From Burkholderia sp. GAS332 (GTDB taxonomy: Bacteria > Pseudomonadota > Gammaproteobacteria > Burkholderiales > Burkholderiaceae), in contig FSRV01000002.1 of the NCBI GenBank assembly GCA_900142905.1, positions 3,472,001 through 3,536,000 on the forward strand: DNA of 64,000 nt, in the 5' to 3' direction. A program made the position numbers and the translations under genes. The notes beneath the pieces were generated by a model. It did not search any database, was not told the origin of the DNA, and saw nothing but the letters and a program-made list of their open reading frames with translations. Shown here in pieces: positions 8,904 to 16,219 of this stretch. Within the stretch, counting starts at the first letter, position 1; every line of letters begins with the position of its first letter.

Positions 8904-9608
8904 ATGGACGAGTCCTTTCTCACCGCGCGCGACTTCGCGTCCCATCCTGCCTACATCTATCCCGGCTACGGTTCATCGGTCAAACGCGGCCCGACGCGTC
9001 CGCTGATTCCGTTGAAGGAAAAGCTGCGTGACCAGCGCGTGCCGGTCTACGGCACGGAAGACCTCGGCGCGCTCGATCACGATCTGACGCGCAATGCGGT
9101 GCGCAATGGCGAGCCGCTCGGCGAACGCATCATCGTGACGGGCCGTGTACTCGACGAAGGCGGTCGTCCGGTGCGCAATACGCTGGTAGAGATCTGGCAA
9201 GCCAATGCAGCCGGCCGCTATGTGCACAAGAACGATCAGCACGACGCGCCGCTCGACCCGAACTTCCTCGGCGCAGGCCGTTGCCTGACCGACAACGAAG
9301 GCCGCTATCGCTTTCTGACGATCAAACCGGGCGCTTACCCCTGGGGCAATCACCCGAACGCGTGGCGTCCGAACCATATTCACTTCTCGCTGTTCGGCGA
9401 CCATTTCGGCTCGCGCCTCGTCACGCAGATGTACTTCCCTGGCGACCCGCTGCTGGCGTTCGACCCGATTTTCCAGGGCACGCCTGAGCACGCACGCGAG
9501 CGCCTAGTTGCGGGCTTCTCGCTCGACACGACGCAGGAGGCCTATGCGCTCGGCTACGACTTCGACATCGTGCTGCGCGGCCGCAACGAAACCCCGATGG
9601 AGCGCTAA
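8904..9608 (+). CDS. pcaH: Protocatechuate 3,4-dioxygenase, beta subunit
   Basis: A 234-residue intradiol dioxygenase subunit that carries the catalytic Fe(III) and opens protocatechuate to beta-carboxy-cis,cis-muconate. The four iron ligands can be placed: Y106 (GRYVHKN), Y145 (GAYPWGN), H158 and H160 (NHIHF). The N-terminal extension before about residue 60 is typical of PcaH. AAGGAGA precedes the ATG. pcaG follows after 3 bases, so both subunits are co-translated from one message starting in the pcaQ-pcaH gap. Confidence 0.96.
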   Translation: MDESFLTARDFASHPAYIYPGYGSSVKRGPTRPLIPLKEKLRDQRVPVYGTEDLGALDHDLTRNAVRNGEPLGERIIVTGRVLDEGGRPVRNTLVEIWQANAAGRYVHKNDQHDAPLDPNFLGAGRCLTDNEGRYRFLTIKPGAYPWGNHPNAWRPNHIHFSLFGDHFGSRLVTQMYFPGDPLLAFDPIFQGTPEHARERLVAGFSLDTTQEAYALGYDFDIVLRGRNETPMER

Positions 9609-9611
9609 GCC

Positions 9612-10199
9612 ATGACGACTCTCAAGCAAACGCCTTCGCAAACGGTTGGACCGTACTTCGCCTACGGTCTGTGCCCGCAGCAATATGATTTCGACTTCAA
9701 AAGCCTGTTTACGCCGGTTCTGGCCGACCGTGAAGCAGCCGGCGAGCACATCACGATCGTCGGCCAGGTCTTCGACGGCGACGGCAAGGTGATCGGCGAT
9801 GCGATGCTGGAAATGTCGCAAGTGGACGCGCAAGGCCACTACCCGGAATCGCGCGAGGAAATCCAGAAGACGGGGTTCCATGGCTTCGCCCGCGTCGGTA
9901 CAGGGACGGATCCGCACCAGCGGTTTGTCGTTGAAACGGTGAAACCCGGCCGCGCAAGCCCGGACGAAGCGCCGCATGTGAACGTGATCGTGACAATGCG
10001 CGGCATGCTGCTGCACACCTTCACGCGCATCTATTTCGAGGACGAAGCCGAGGCTAATGAACGGGATGCCGTGCTGGCTGCGGTTCCTGCGGACCGGCGT
10101 GGCACATTGATCGCGCGTCGCGAGCCGAATACGGCCAATGTGTACCGGTTCGATATCTATATGCAGGGCGAAAAGGAAACCGTGTTTTTCGACCTGTAA
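9612..10199 (+). CDS. pcaG: Protocatechuate 3,4-dioxygenase, alpha subunit
   Basis: This 195-residue alpha subunit pairs with PcaH to form the ring-cleaving enzyme; alpha subunits lack the iron but shape the active site. The sequence opens with TPSQTVGPYFAYGL, a PcaG hallmark, and has the intradiol beta-sandwich core, but no HxH iron pair. It is the last gene of the two-gene operon and is followed by an intrinsic terminator. Genes for the later beta-ketoadipate steps are not in this window. Confidence 0.95.
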   Translation: MTTLKQTPSQTVGPYFAYGLCPQQYDFDFKSLFTPVLADREAAGEHITIVGQVFDGDGKVIGDAMLEMSQVDAQGHYPESREEIQKTGFHGFARVGTGTDPHQRFVVETVKPGRASPDEAPHVNVIVTMRGMLLHTFTRIYFEDEAEANERDAVLAAVPADRRGTLIARREPNTANVYRFDIYMQGEKETVFFDL

Positions 10200-10284
10200 C
10201 ACGGATTTTCTATACTTTCATATAGCTTTCACATACACTGGAGATGATCTGTCTAGCGACTAGATCGCGAAACTCCGAGTAGTT

Positions 10285-10317
10285 AAGCCCGCCCTGCGCG
10301 GGCTTTTTTTTGGTTTT
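10285..10317 (+). terminator. Intrinsic terminator of pcaHG
   Basis: AAGCCCGC pairs with GCGGGCTT and is followed by a run of eight T and a second T-rich tract. It is placed 85 bp after the pcaG stop. Confidence 0.85.
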
Positions 10318-10383
10318 TTCGCCTGGGCGGCTATCAGTTTGGATACCGAATCAATGGATCAGCAGAGGAAACCGAGGCTACGC

Positions 10384-10647
10384 TTAACAGCGGAAGTGAT
10401 CGATATTCTGTCCGGCGTAGATTGCACGCGCGAGCCAATCAGGTTTATCGCCATGACCGTCCCACGTATTGCCGAAGGCGTCGCGATAGATCACGGCCCG
10501 GGTCGCGGCTTTGTCGGCTTCGATCGCATCGGCGAGCGCTTCCATCGTAATGCCGTATTCATCCATGCGTCGGCGGATCCACACGATCAGGCGCTCACGC
10601 GCATTCCCGTCGAGGTCGAACAGCCGTTGTTCTTCTCGCTCTTTCAT
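10384..10647 (-). CDS. Short H-NS-like DNA-binding protein
   Basis: An 87-residue protein whose C-terminal half (AVIYRDAFGNTWDGHGDKPDWL) matches the H-NS DNA-binding signature YRDxxGNTWxGxGxxPxWL. The N-terminal half is a short helical segment (EEQRLFDLDGNARERLIVWIRRRMDEY) in place of the longer oligomerisation coil of full-size H-NS, and the conserved Gly/Arg of the AT-hook loop reads GHGDK. I start at the ATG at 10647; the frame extends to a TTG at 10692, but that codon lies in the T-tract of an upstream terminator. It could be a modulator of full-length H-NS or a decayed copy. Confidence 0.7.
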   Translation of the reverse strand: MKEREEQRLFDLDGNARERLIVWIRRRMDEYGITMEALADAIEADKAATRAVIYRDAFGNTWDGHGDKPDWLARAIYAGQNIDHFRC

Positions 10648-10683
10648 AACGTACCAAGTTCGCGGCTGATCATGCTCGCGTTG

Positions 10684-10718
10684 GAAAAACAAAGGCTTCG
10701 CTAAACAACGCGAAGCCT
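10684..10718 (-). terminator. Intrinsic terminator on the minus strand
   Basis: AGGCTTCGC pairs with GCGAAGCCT around an 8-nt loop; on the minus strand it is followed by TTTGTTTTT. It would stop a transcript coming from 10720-11090, where I recognise no gene, just before the H-NS-like gene. Confidence 0.65.
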
Positions 10719-11098
10719 ATGCATGAATCAGATAGGTTGAGTGCAAATCGAACTCACAATGCCGCTCCTAATGCGTGACAACTCGCATCTGGAAACCATG
10801 CCCAATAAATCTTGGATTTCGGGGAATTCGGCGGCAAACGGCTCGGGTCTCGCCCTTGATCGGCCCCGGTGCTCCGAGGCTGCTTCAGCGTATGGAAGGC
10901 AATTCTAGCATCCAATTTCCGCTGCTTGCATCAACTGATTGTTGGCCTGCGGCGATGGGCTTTTCTTTGTGGTTCTGTTTGCGTTCGGCACTGCCCTATT
11001 CATTTCTTGCTGATGTTATTAACGCTGACCAGAAGCAAAACCTCGCTGCCGCATGCTATGTTTCACTGATCTGAATTGCCCCCTCAGGAGACACAACA
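10719..11098. other. Gene-free stretch, possible small transcript
   Basis: No supported coding sequence. The minus strand ends in the terminator at 10684-10718, and a TAGAAT element on that strand near 10902-10907 could be a -10 box, so a non-coding RNA is conceivable. A T-loop-like GAGTTCGATT occurs on the minus strand near 10749-10758, but no full tRNA fold forms around it. I could not match 6S, tmRNA or SRP RNA. Confidence 0.35.
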
Positions 11099-11734
11099 AT
11101 GCCCGCCTCGACAGCCATCGTCACAATCCTGGCCGCACTGCTGCTCGGTGCAATGAGCCCAGGGCCGAGTTTCGTCATCGTTGCCCGCAATGCCATCGGA
11201 CTCTCGCGCGGCGATGGTCTCGCAACGGCGGCCGGCATGGGCATCGGCGGTGTGTTCTTCAGCGGTATCGCCTTGCTCGGTCTGTACACCTTGCTGGCGA
11301 CAGTAGAGTGGCTATACGTGGGCTTGAAGGTGGCCGGTGGCCTTTATCTGATCTACCTGGCGTCGAAGATCTGGCGCGGTGCGGCCAAACCGCTCGCGTT
11401 CGATGCCACGCAAGCCGCGACCACCAATGTGCGCAAATCCTTCTGGATCGGCTTGAGTACACAACTCAGCAATCCGAAAACAGCGGTCTATTACGGTAGT
11501 ATCTTCGCGGCCTTGCTTCCGCAACATCCGCCGCTGTGGTGTTACTTTGCCTTGCCCCCTGCGATCTTCGGCATTGAAGCCGGTTGGTATACCGTCGTCG
11601 CGTTGTGCTTTTCGAGCAAACGGCCGCGCGAAATCTATCTGCAGTGGAAGGCCTGGATCGATCGCGTCGCCGCAAGCGCCGTTGCCGCGCTTGGCTTGCG
11701 CCTGATCCTGACGGCACATAAAGTGGGCATCTGA
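11099..11734 (+). CDS. LysE/RhtB-family amino-acid exporter
   Basis: A 211-residue inner-membrane protein of the LysE superfamily (five to six membrane segments), which exports amino acids or homoserine-type compounds. The N-terminal MSPGPSFVIVARNA and the ARNAIGLSRGDGLATAAGMGIG loop are the family signature, and a second conserved segment is STQLSNPKTAVYYGSIF. It stands alone between unrelated genes, so the substrate cannot be predicted. A large inverted repeat follows 15 bp after the stop. Confidence 0.9.
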   Translation: MPASTAIVTILAALLLGAMSPGPSFVIVARNAIGLSRGDGLATAAGMGIGGVFFSGIALLGLYTLLATVEWLYVGLKVAGGLYLIYLASKIWRGAAKPLAFDATQAATTNVRKSFWIGLSTQLSNPKTAVYYGSIFAALLPQHPPLWCYFALPPAIFGIEAGWYTVVALCFSSKRPREIYLQWKAWIDRVAASAVAALGLRLILTAHKVGI

Positions 11735-11748
11735 AACAGAAACCCGGC

Positions 11749-11790
11749 GTGACCAGCTTGCCATGCCACGCGGCACGGCAAGCTGGTCAC
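11749..11790. repeat. Large nested inverted repeat after the LysE gene
   Basis: GTGACCAGCTTGCC (11749-11762) is exactly complementary to 11777-11790. The loop contains a further TGCC-ACGC-GGCA stem, giving an 18-bp hairpin with one A-C mismatch. No T-tract follows on either strand, so it is not a classical terminator. Confidence 0.7.
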
Positions 11791-11859
11791 GAGGGCCACA
11801 TCGCCACGCGCCCGGCATACACGAACCGGCTGCATAACAAAACAGTTACAAGATAAGTG

Positions 11860-11888
11860 TTGACGCTGACATGCCCGGCGGTTATTGT
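11860..11888 (+). promoter_or_regulatory. Putative sigma-70 promoter of cspA with long leader
   Basis: TTGACG at 11860-11865 and TATTGT at 11883-11888 are separated by 17 bases. A start near 11895 would leave about 130 untranslated bases before cspA, in line with the long structured leaders of cold-shock genes. Confidence 0.55.
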
Positions 11889-12027
11889 GGCATCCGAAGT
11901 TCAAGAAGTTCGATTGCTGTTCATCAATGTCTCGCTCCTCAGCGGTATTCGTTGTCCTCTCCCTCCTTGACCCTTCACGCGCTCCTCAACAGAGCAAATT
12001 TTTCTATTTTTTCCTCAAGGATTCTTC

Positions 12028-12231
12028 ATGGATACCGGTACCGTTAAGTGGTTCAACGACAGCAAAGGCTTTGGCTTCATCACCCCGGACAAGGGCGGCG
12101 ACGACCTGTTCGCGCACTTCTCCGAAATCAGCGGCGACGGCTTCAAGACGCTGGCTGAAAATCAGAAGGTGAGCTTCGAAACGAAGCAAGGCCCGAAGGG
12201 TCTGCAAGCGGCTAACATCAAGCCGATGTAA
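12028..12231 (+). CDS. cspA: Cold-shock protein, CspA family
   Basis: A 67-residue single OB-fold RNA/ssDNA-binding protein. RNP1 (KGFGFIT) and RNP2 (DLFAHFSE) are intact, and the sequence begins [11 protein letters not shown] as in most bacterial Csps. Such proteins melt RNA structure, at low temperature or constitutively depending on the paralog. The roughly 130-nt leader suggests post-transcriptional control, but whether this copy is cold-induced cannot be told. A wobble-containing hairpin follows the gene. Confidence 0.96.
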   Translation: MDTGTVKWFNDSKGFGFITPDKGGDDLFAHFSEISGDGFKTLAENQKVSFETKQGPKGLQAANIKPM

Positions 12232-12240
12232 GTTTGAAGG

Positions 12241-12268
12241 GCTCGGTGTCCGGCAACGGACATCGGGC
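12241..12268. terminator. Hairpin after cspA
   Basis: A 12-bp stem (GCTCGGTGTCCG with CGGACATCGGGC, with wobble pairs) closes on a GCAA loop, 10 bases after the cspA stop. There is no T-tract, so it may stabilise the transcript end or act with Rho. The rest of 12269-12520 shows no gene. Confidence 0.45.
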
Positions 12269-12520
12269 TGCAGCGACATCCTCGCGGAGCTTTGTCTCCC
12301 ACAGTTGGCGCGATCGCTTTTAGCTGCATGTGTTGTTAAGCAGCAAGCCCTAAGCGCCAAACGCCTCGTTGCACCTCATTCTCCCCTCTGGCTTTAACGC
12401 CCTTTTTAGCTTTCCGACTGCGTTTGGATTCGGCTCGCAATGGCTTGAATCAGCTCGTCCGCGTGACCCGTACAACGGCTCGCACGGCAGGCGCGCACTC
12501 GAACATTATTAAAATATAAA

Positions 12521-12745
12521 ATGCAAAACAAACATATTCATCATTACAACGGCTATGCCGTCAAACCCTCGGCGCATCGTTTGCCCGACGGTAGCTTCTC
12601 ATCCAACCTGCTGCTCGAACGCGCTGACAGCGCGCGTACCGAAGGGCGCTACCAGTTCTATTCGCTCGACTACTTCCCGAACGAAGAACAGGCACTGCAG
12701 CACTCGGCACGCTGGGCACGCCGCTGGGTCGACACGCGCGGTTAA
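12521..12745 (+). CDS. Small hypothetical protein near cspA
   Basis: A 74-residue soluble protein rich in His, Arg and aromatic residues (HIHHYNGYAVKPSAHRLPDG near the start, ARWARRWVDTRG at the end). I do not recognise a domain. Codon use is like that of the neighbours, which supports a real gene. There is no clear Shine-Dalgarno: the ATG is preceded by an A/T-only stretch (TTAAAATATAAA) that could itself be a -10 region, so the start or leader is uncertain. It lies 290 bp after cspA with no gene between. Confidence 0.55.
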   Translation: MQNKHIHHYNGYAVKPSAHRLPDGSFSSNLLLERADSARTEGRYQFYSLDYFPNEEQALQHSARWARRWVDTRG

Positions 12746-12838
12746 GCGCGAGTCAAACCGGATGCGCGCGGAACCCCGCGCCTGCATCGTCAGCACCCCA
12801 TAGCGCGCCATCAGGCGCGCTAGACCATCGCGCGCGAT

Positions 12839-14470
12839 CTATTCGGTTTCTTCCGCCTTGATCCGCGCGCGCAATTCGAACTTCTGAATTTTCCCCGTCG
12901 ACGTCTTCGGCAATTCGCCGAAGCGCACCGCCTTGGGCAACTTGTATCCCGCAAGAAACAGCCGGCAGTGCGCGATGATCTCTTCTGCGCTCACCTGAGC
13001 GCCCTCCTTGAGTTCGACGAAGGCGCACGGTACCTCGCCCCACTTCGGATCGGCCATCGCCACCACGGCGGCAACCGAGACCGCAGGGTGACGGTACAGC
13101 GTGTCTTCGACCTCGATGCTCGAAATGTTCTCGCCGCCTGAAATGATGATGTCCTTGCTGCGATCGCGGATACGGATATAGCCATCAGGCATTCGCACGC
13201 CGAGATCACCTGTATGGAACCAGCCGCCGCTGAAGGTCGCTTCCGTGGCACGTTCGTTCTTCAAATACCCCTTCATGCAGATATTGCCGCGGAACATGAT
13301 CTCGCCGAGCGCTTCGCCGTCGTCAGGCACGGGCGCGAGCGTGTCCGGGTCGAGCACCGTTACGGCCGCCTGCAGGTGGTAGCGCACACCTTGCCGCGCG
13401 TTCATTTCGGCACGCGCATTGTCGTCGAGCGTGTCCCACTCCTCCTGTTTCGCACAGACGGCGGCCGGCCCGTAAGTTTCGGTGAGTCCGTACACGTGCG
13501 TCAGATCGAAGCCGATCGCCTTCATCTTGGCGATCACTGCCGGCGCGGGCGCCGCACCCGCCACCATCGTCGACACCCGATGTGCGATGCCCTCGCGCCA
13601 CTCGGCGGGCGCATTCGCGAGTGCGCTTTGCACGATCGGCGCGCCGCAATAATGCGTGATGCCTTCGCGGCGAATCAGGTCGAACACCGTCTTCGCGTCG
13701 AATTTGCGTAGACAGACGTTGACGCCGGCACGCGCGGCGACGGTCCATGGGAAACACCAGCCGTTGCAGTGGAAGAGCGGCAAGGTCCATAGGTAGACCG
13801 CATGCTTGGGCATATCCCATTCGAGGATATTGCTGAGCGCATTCAGATAAGCACCGCGATGGTGATAGACCACGCCCTTTGGATCGCCGGTCGTGCCCGA
13901 GGTGTAGTTCAGCGCAATAGCATCCCACTCGTCGGCGGGCAGGGTCCAGGCGAACTCGGGGTCGCCGGTTTGCAGGAACGCTTCGTAGTCGGTTGCGCGG
14001 ATGAACTTGTCGGCGTCGGCGGGCATCGCGTCGGCCACGCTGATCACGCGCAACTCGGGGAATTCCAGCGCCGCGCGGTGAGCCAATTCGCTGTACTCCG
14101 TGTCGACGATCAACGCCTTCGCCTCGCCGTGACGCAACATGAACAACAGCGACGACACGTCGAGCCGCGTATTCAACGTATTGAGCACGGCCCCGGCCAT
14201 CGGCACGCCGAAATGCGCTTCTATCATCGGAGGAATATTCGGCAGCAAAGCGGCAACCGTATCGCCGCGTTCGATACCGGCCTGCCGCAACGCGCTGGCG
14301 AGGCGCCGCGCGCGCTCGTAGGTTTCGCGCCAGTTACGGCGAATCTCCCCATGGACGACCGCCAGCCGCTCACCGTAGACTTCCGCTGCGCGTACGATGA
14401 AATCGATGGGTGTCAGCGGGACATAATTGGCCTCGCGCCGCTGGAGGCCTTCTTCGAACATGTGCTTCAT
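12839..14470 (-). CDS. AMP-forming acyl-CoA synthetase
   Basis: A 543-residue ANL-superfamily ligase that activates a carboxylic acid to its CoA thioester through an acyl-adenylate. Visible motifs: P-loop-like YTSGTTGDPKGVVYHHRG (about 190-207), the A5 element YGLTETYGP, the A7/A8 region GGWFHTGDLGVRMPDGYIRIRDRSKDII and the C-terminal catalytic lysine in KTSTGKIQKFELR. It most resembles medium-chain or 3-(methylthio)propionyl-CoA ligases (DmdB type). It diverges from a Crp-type regulator with a palindrome between them. Exact substrate cannot be read from the sequence. Confidence 0.88.
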   Translation of the reverse strand: MKHMFEEGLQRREANYVPLTPIDFIVRAAEVYGERLAVVHGEIRRNWRETYERARRLASALRQAGIERGDTVAALLPNIPPMIEAHFGVPMAGAVLNTLNTRLDVSSLLFMLRHGEAKALIVDTEYSELAHRAALEFPELRVISVADAMPADADKFIRATDYEAFLQTGDPEFAWTLPADEWDAIALNYTSGTTGDPKGVVYHHRGAYLNALSNILEWDMPKHAVYLWTLPLFHCNGWCFPWTVAARAGVNVCLRKFDAKTVFDLIRREGITHYCGAPIVQSALANAPAEWREGIAHRVSTMVAGAAPAPAVIAKMKAIGFDLTHVYGLTETYGPAAVCAKQEEWDTLDDNARAEMNARQGVRYHLQAAVTVLDPDTLAPVPDDGEALGEIMFRGNICMKGYLKNERATEATFSGGWFHTGDLGVRMPDGYIRIRDRSKDIIISGGENISSIEVEDTLYRHPAVSVAAVVAMADPKWGEVPCAFVELKEGAQVSAEEIIAHCRLFLAGYKLPKAVRFGELPKTSTGKIQKFELRARIKAEETE

Positions 14471-14550
14471 CGTGTTGTCTCCTGAGGCGCTGGCCGCGCC
14501 GTCGCTTTTTCTGATGGATGAGCTAGCCTAGCAACTGTCATGGTGAACTG

Positions 14551-14570
14551 TCTGTCATTCAAATGACAGA
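14551..14570. promoter_or_regulatory. 20-bp palindrome, Crp-type operator candidate
   Basis: TCTGTCATT-CA-AATGACAGA is a perfect inverted repeat with 9-bp arms. The core TGTCA-N6-TGACA has the same half-site length and spacing as the Crp consensus TGTGA-N6-TCACA, with one changed base per half. It lies between the divergent acyl-CoA synthetase and Crp-type gene, 81 and 58 bp from their starts. Confidence 0.6.
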
Positions 14571-14627
14571 GTGGCGCGCCCTGGCCCCCTCAACCGACTT
14601 CACCCGCCTACGCTTCGCTGGCCGCTT

Positions 14628-15374
14628 ATGGATGACACACCGTTTACCGCCTTGGCAGACGCCCGCTCGCACCGGCCTGAACGGATCCCGCGCGCCGATC
14701 TGCCACGGCTATTCGCCACCTGCGCGTGGTTCAGGGCGCTCGCCGCGGAACATCAGGCCATGGTCCTTGCCAGCGCGTACGCGGAGCATCTGGAGGCGGG
14801 CGCATGGATCGCGCGCCGCCAGGAGCCGTCGGACTACTGGATCGGCGTCCATTCCGGGCTCATCAAACTCGCCATCTACAACGCCTCAGGACGCAGTTGC
14901 ACGCTCTCCGGCGTGCCGCCCGGCGGCTGGTTCGGCGAAGGCAGCGTGATCAAGCGCGAATTGCGCAAATACGACGTGGCCACCATTCAGCCTTCGCTCG
15001 TGATGTTCGTGCCGTCGGCAACGTTTCATGCGCTGCTCGACTCGAGCCTGCCGTTCACCGGTTTTGTGATCCGGCAGTTGAACAACCGCATGGGCGAATT
15101 CATCGCGTCGATCCAGAATAGCCGGCTGCTGGACGTCGACGCGCGCGTCGCCCAGTCGCTCGCGCAACTGTTCAATCCCGACCTCTATCCTGACACTGGG
15201 CGGACGCTGGCCATTTCGCAGGAGGAAGTCGGGCTGCTGGCAGGCGTGTCGCGGCAACGGATCAACCAGGCACTGCAAAACCTCGAAAAGCTGCAGATTT
15301 TGCGCCTCTCGTACAACCAGATCGACGTGCTGGACCTCGAACGCCTGTGCGCGTTTGGTCAGGAGCAGATCTAG
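14628..15374 (+). CDS. Crp/Fnr-family transcriptional regulator
   Basis: A 248-residue regulator with a cyclic-nucleotide-binding-like beta roll (about residues 30-150; CTLSGVPPGGWFGEGS resembles the phosphate cassette) and a C-terminal winged helix (EEVGLLAGVSRQRINQALQNLE). There is no N-terminal Cys cluster, so it is not an Fnr oxygen sensor; the ligand is unknown. I start at the ATG at 14628 and not at 14571, where the upstream residues look non-coding. Its own palindrome upstream and the divergent ligase gene suggest it controls that gene and itself. Confidence 0.85.
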   Translation: MDDTPFTALADARSHRPERIPRADLPRLFATCAWFRALAAEHQAMVLASAYAEHLEAGAWIARRQEPSDYWIGVHSGLIKLAIYNASGRSCTLSGVPPGGWFGEGSVIKRELRKYDVATIQPSLVMFVPSATFHALLDSSLPFTGFVIRQLNNRMGEFIASIQNSRLLDVDARVAQSLAQLFNPDLYPDTGRTLAISQEEVGLLAGVSRQRINQALQNLEKLQILRLSYNQIDVLDLERLCAFGQEQI

Positions 15375-15413
15375 GGCCGGCGCGTGCGCTCATACAGCCG
15401 ATTAACGCAGCTC

Positions 15414-15457
15414 AAAAAAATGCTGTCATCCGGTTACCGGGTGACAGCATTTTTGTT
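15414..15457. terminator. Strong bidirectional terminator
   Basis: AAATGCTGTCACCCGG-type arms (ATGCTGTCA and TGACAGCAT, extended by A/T) form a long stem flanked by A7 on the left and TTTTTGTTT on the right. It serves the Crp-type gene on the plus strand and the transposase fragment on the minus strand. Confidence 0.85.
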
Positions 15458-15484
15458 TGCCCTGCCAATACAGTTCTGAGCCTG

Positions 15485-15838
15485 CTACACCGTGCGCGCG
15501 TCGCTCCTGCGAGAGAGAGGCCGCGCCAACATGGCATCGGTGTCGAATAACGCAAAAGCGATGTTGGCCAGCACACCTGAATTCTTCCAGCGCAGATAGT
15601 AGCGATGCGCAGTCTGATAAGGCGCATACCGGTCAGGCATCGCGTGCCACGGTTTGCCCGTGTGCAGTACCCACAGCACGCTGTTCACCACGCAACGAAT
15701 GTCGATGCTGGGACGGCCGCGCCGAGGTCCATGGTCTTTCATTTCAGGCAGGAGCGGCACGATGCGATGCCATTGCTCGTCGGTGAGATCCTGAATGGCC
15801 GGCGAGCGAGCCAGCGAGTGTGACGGGGGAGTATCCAT
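15485..15838 (-). CDS. IS5-type transposase N-terminal domain (DUF4096), stand-alone
   Basis: A 117-residue protein matching the N-terminal DUF4096 domain of IS4/IS5-family transposases: LTDEQWHRIVPLLPE, GRPSIDIRCVVNSVLWVLHTGKPWHAMP and the YYLRWKNSGVL segment. The DDE catalytic domain that should follow is absent, and I find no terminal inverted repeats. It is either a truncated insertion element or one of the solitary DUF4096 proteins common in Burkholderia. I prefer the ATG at 15838 to a TTG at 15901. It ends 28 bp before a strong terminator. Confidence 0.7.
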   Translation of the reverse strand: MDTPPSHSLARSPAIQDLTDEQWHRIVPLLPEMKDHGPRRGRPSIDIRCVVNSVLWVLHTGKPWHAMPDRYAPYQTAHRYYLRWKNSGVLANIAFALFDTDAMLARPLSRRSDARTV

Positions 15839-16158
15839 GCAGTAAGAACGCGCACCTGCAGCGCACGTGTGAGCGTCGCCGCGAAAAATAGTGTCTATCA
15901 ATCAAGCGTTTCAGACTACCTCAAGCGCACCTTCACGAAAGTCAATTATTGTTAGACGCGTGTGCGCGATCGTAGGTGTACGGTACGGTCGACTTCGACG
16001 ACGTATCGGGAACAGCCTCGGTCGTGTTGCCGGGCAAGAACAATCAGACCGGCGTTGCACTCGGTCTGCGTACGATTTTCCAGGTACCGCACGGTACGGC
16101 AAGGCACGTGACGCCCGGCATTCACGCCGGGCGTCGGCCACGCAAGTGGCGCGCTCAT
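15839..16158. other. Gene-free stretch between transposase fragment and porin
   Basis: I see no supported gene. It holds the upstream region of the transposase fragment on one side and the 3' flank of the porin on the other; the open frames here read from the porin's complementary strand or lack similarity. Confidence 0.5.
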
Positions 16159-16186
16159 AAAAAAAGGTGCCGCGAACGGCACCTTT
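16159..16186 (-). terminator. Intrinsic terminator of the porin gene
   Basis: AAAAGGTGCCG and CGGCACCTTTT form a perfect 11-bp stem on a CGAA-type loop, with A/T runs on both sides, 34 bp after the porin stop codon. Confidence 0.88.
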
Positions 16187-16219
16187 TCTACAACAACTAC
16201 AACCAGCTTCTGCTGAAGC

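Noticed and set aside
10719..11000. 6S RNA, tmRNA or SRP RNA in the gap before the H-NS-like gene
   Set aside because: None of the conserved cores of these RNAs is present; only a terminator and a T-loop-like decamer were seen.
10775..11074. 99-codon plus-strand open frame
   Set aside because: No ribosome site, no similarity, and Cys/Trp-rich composition unlike neighbouring genes.
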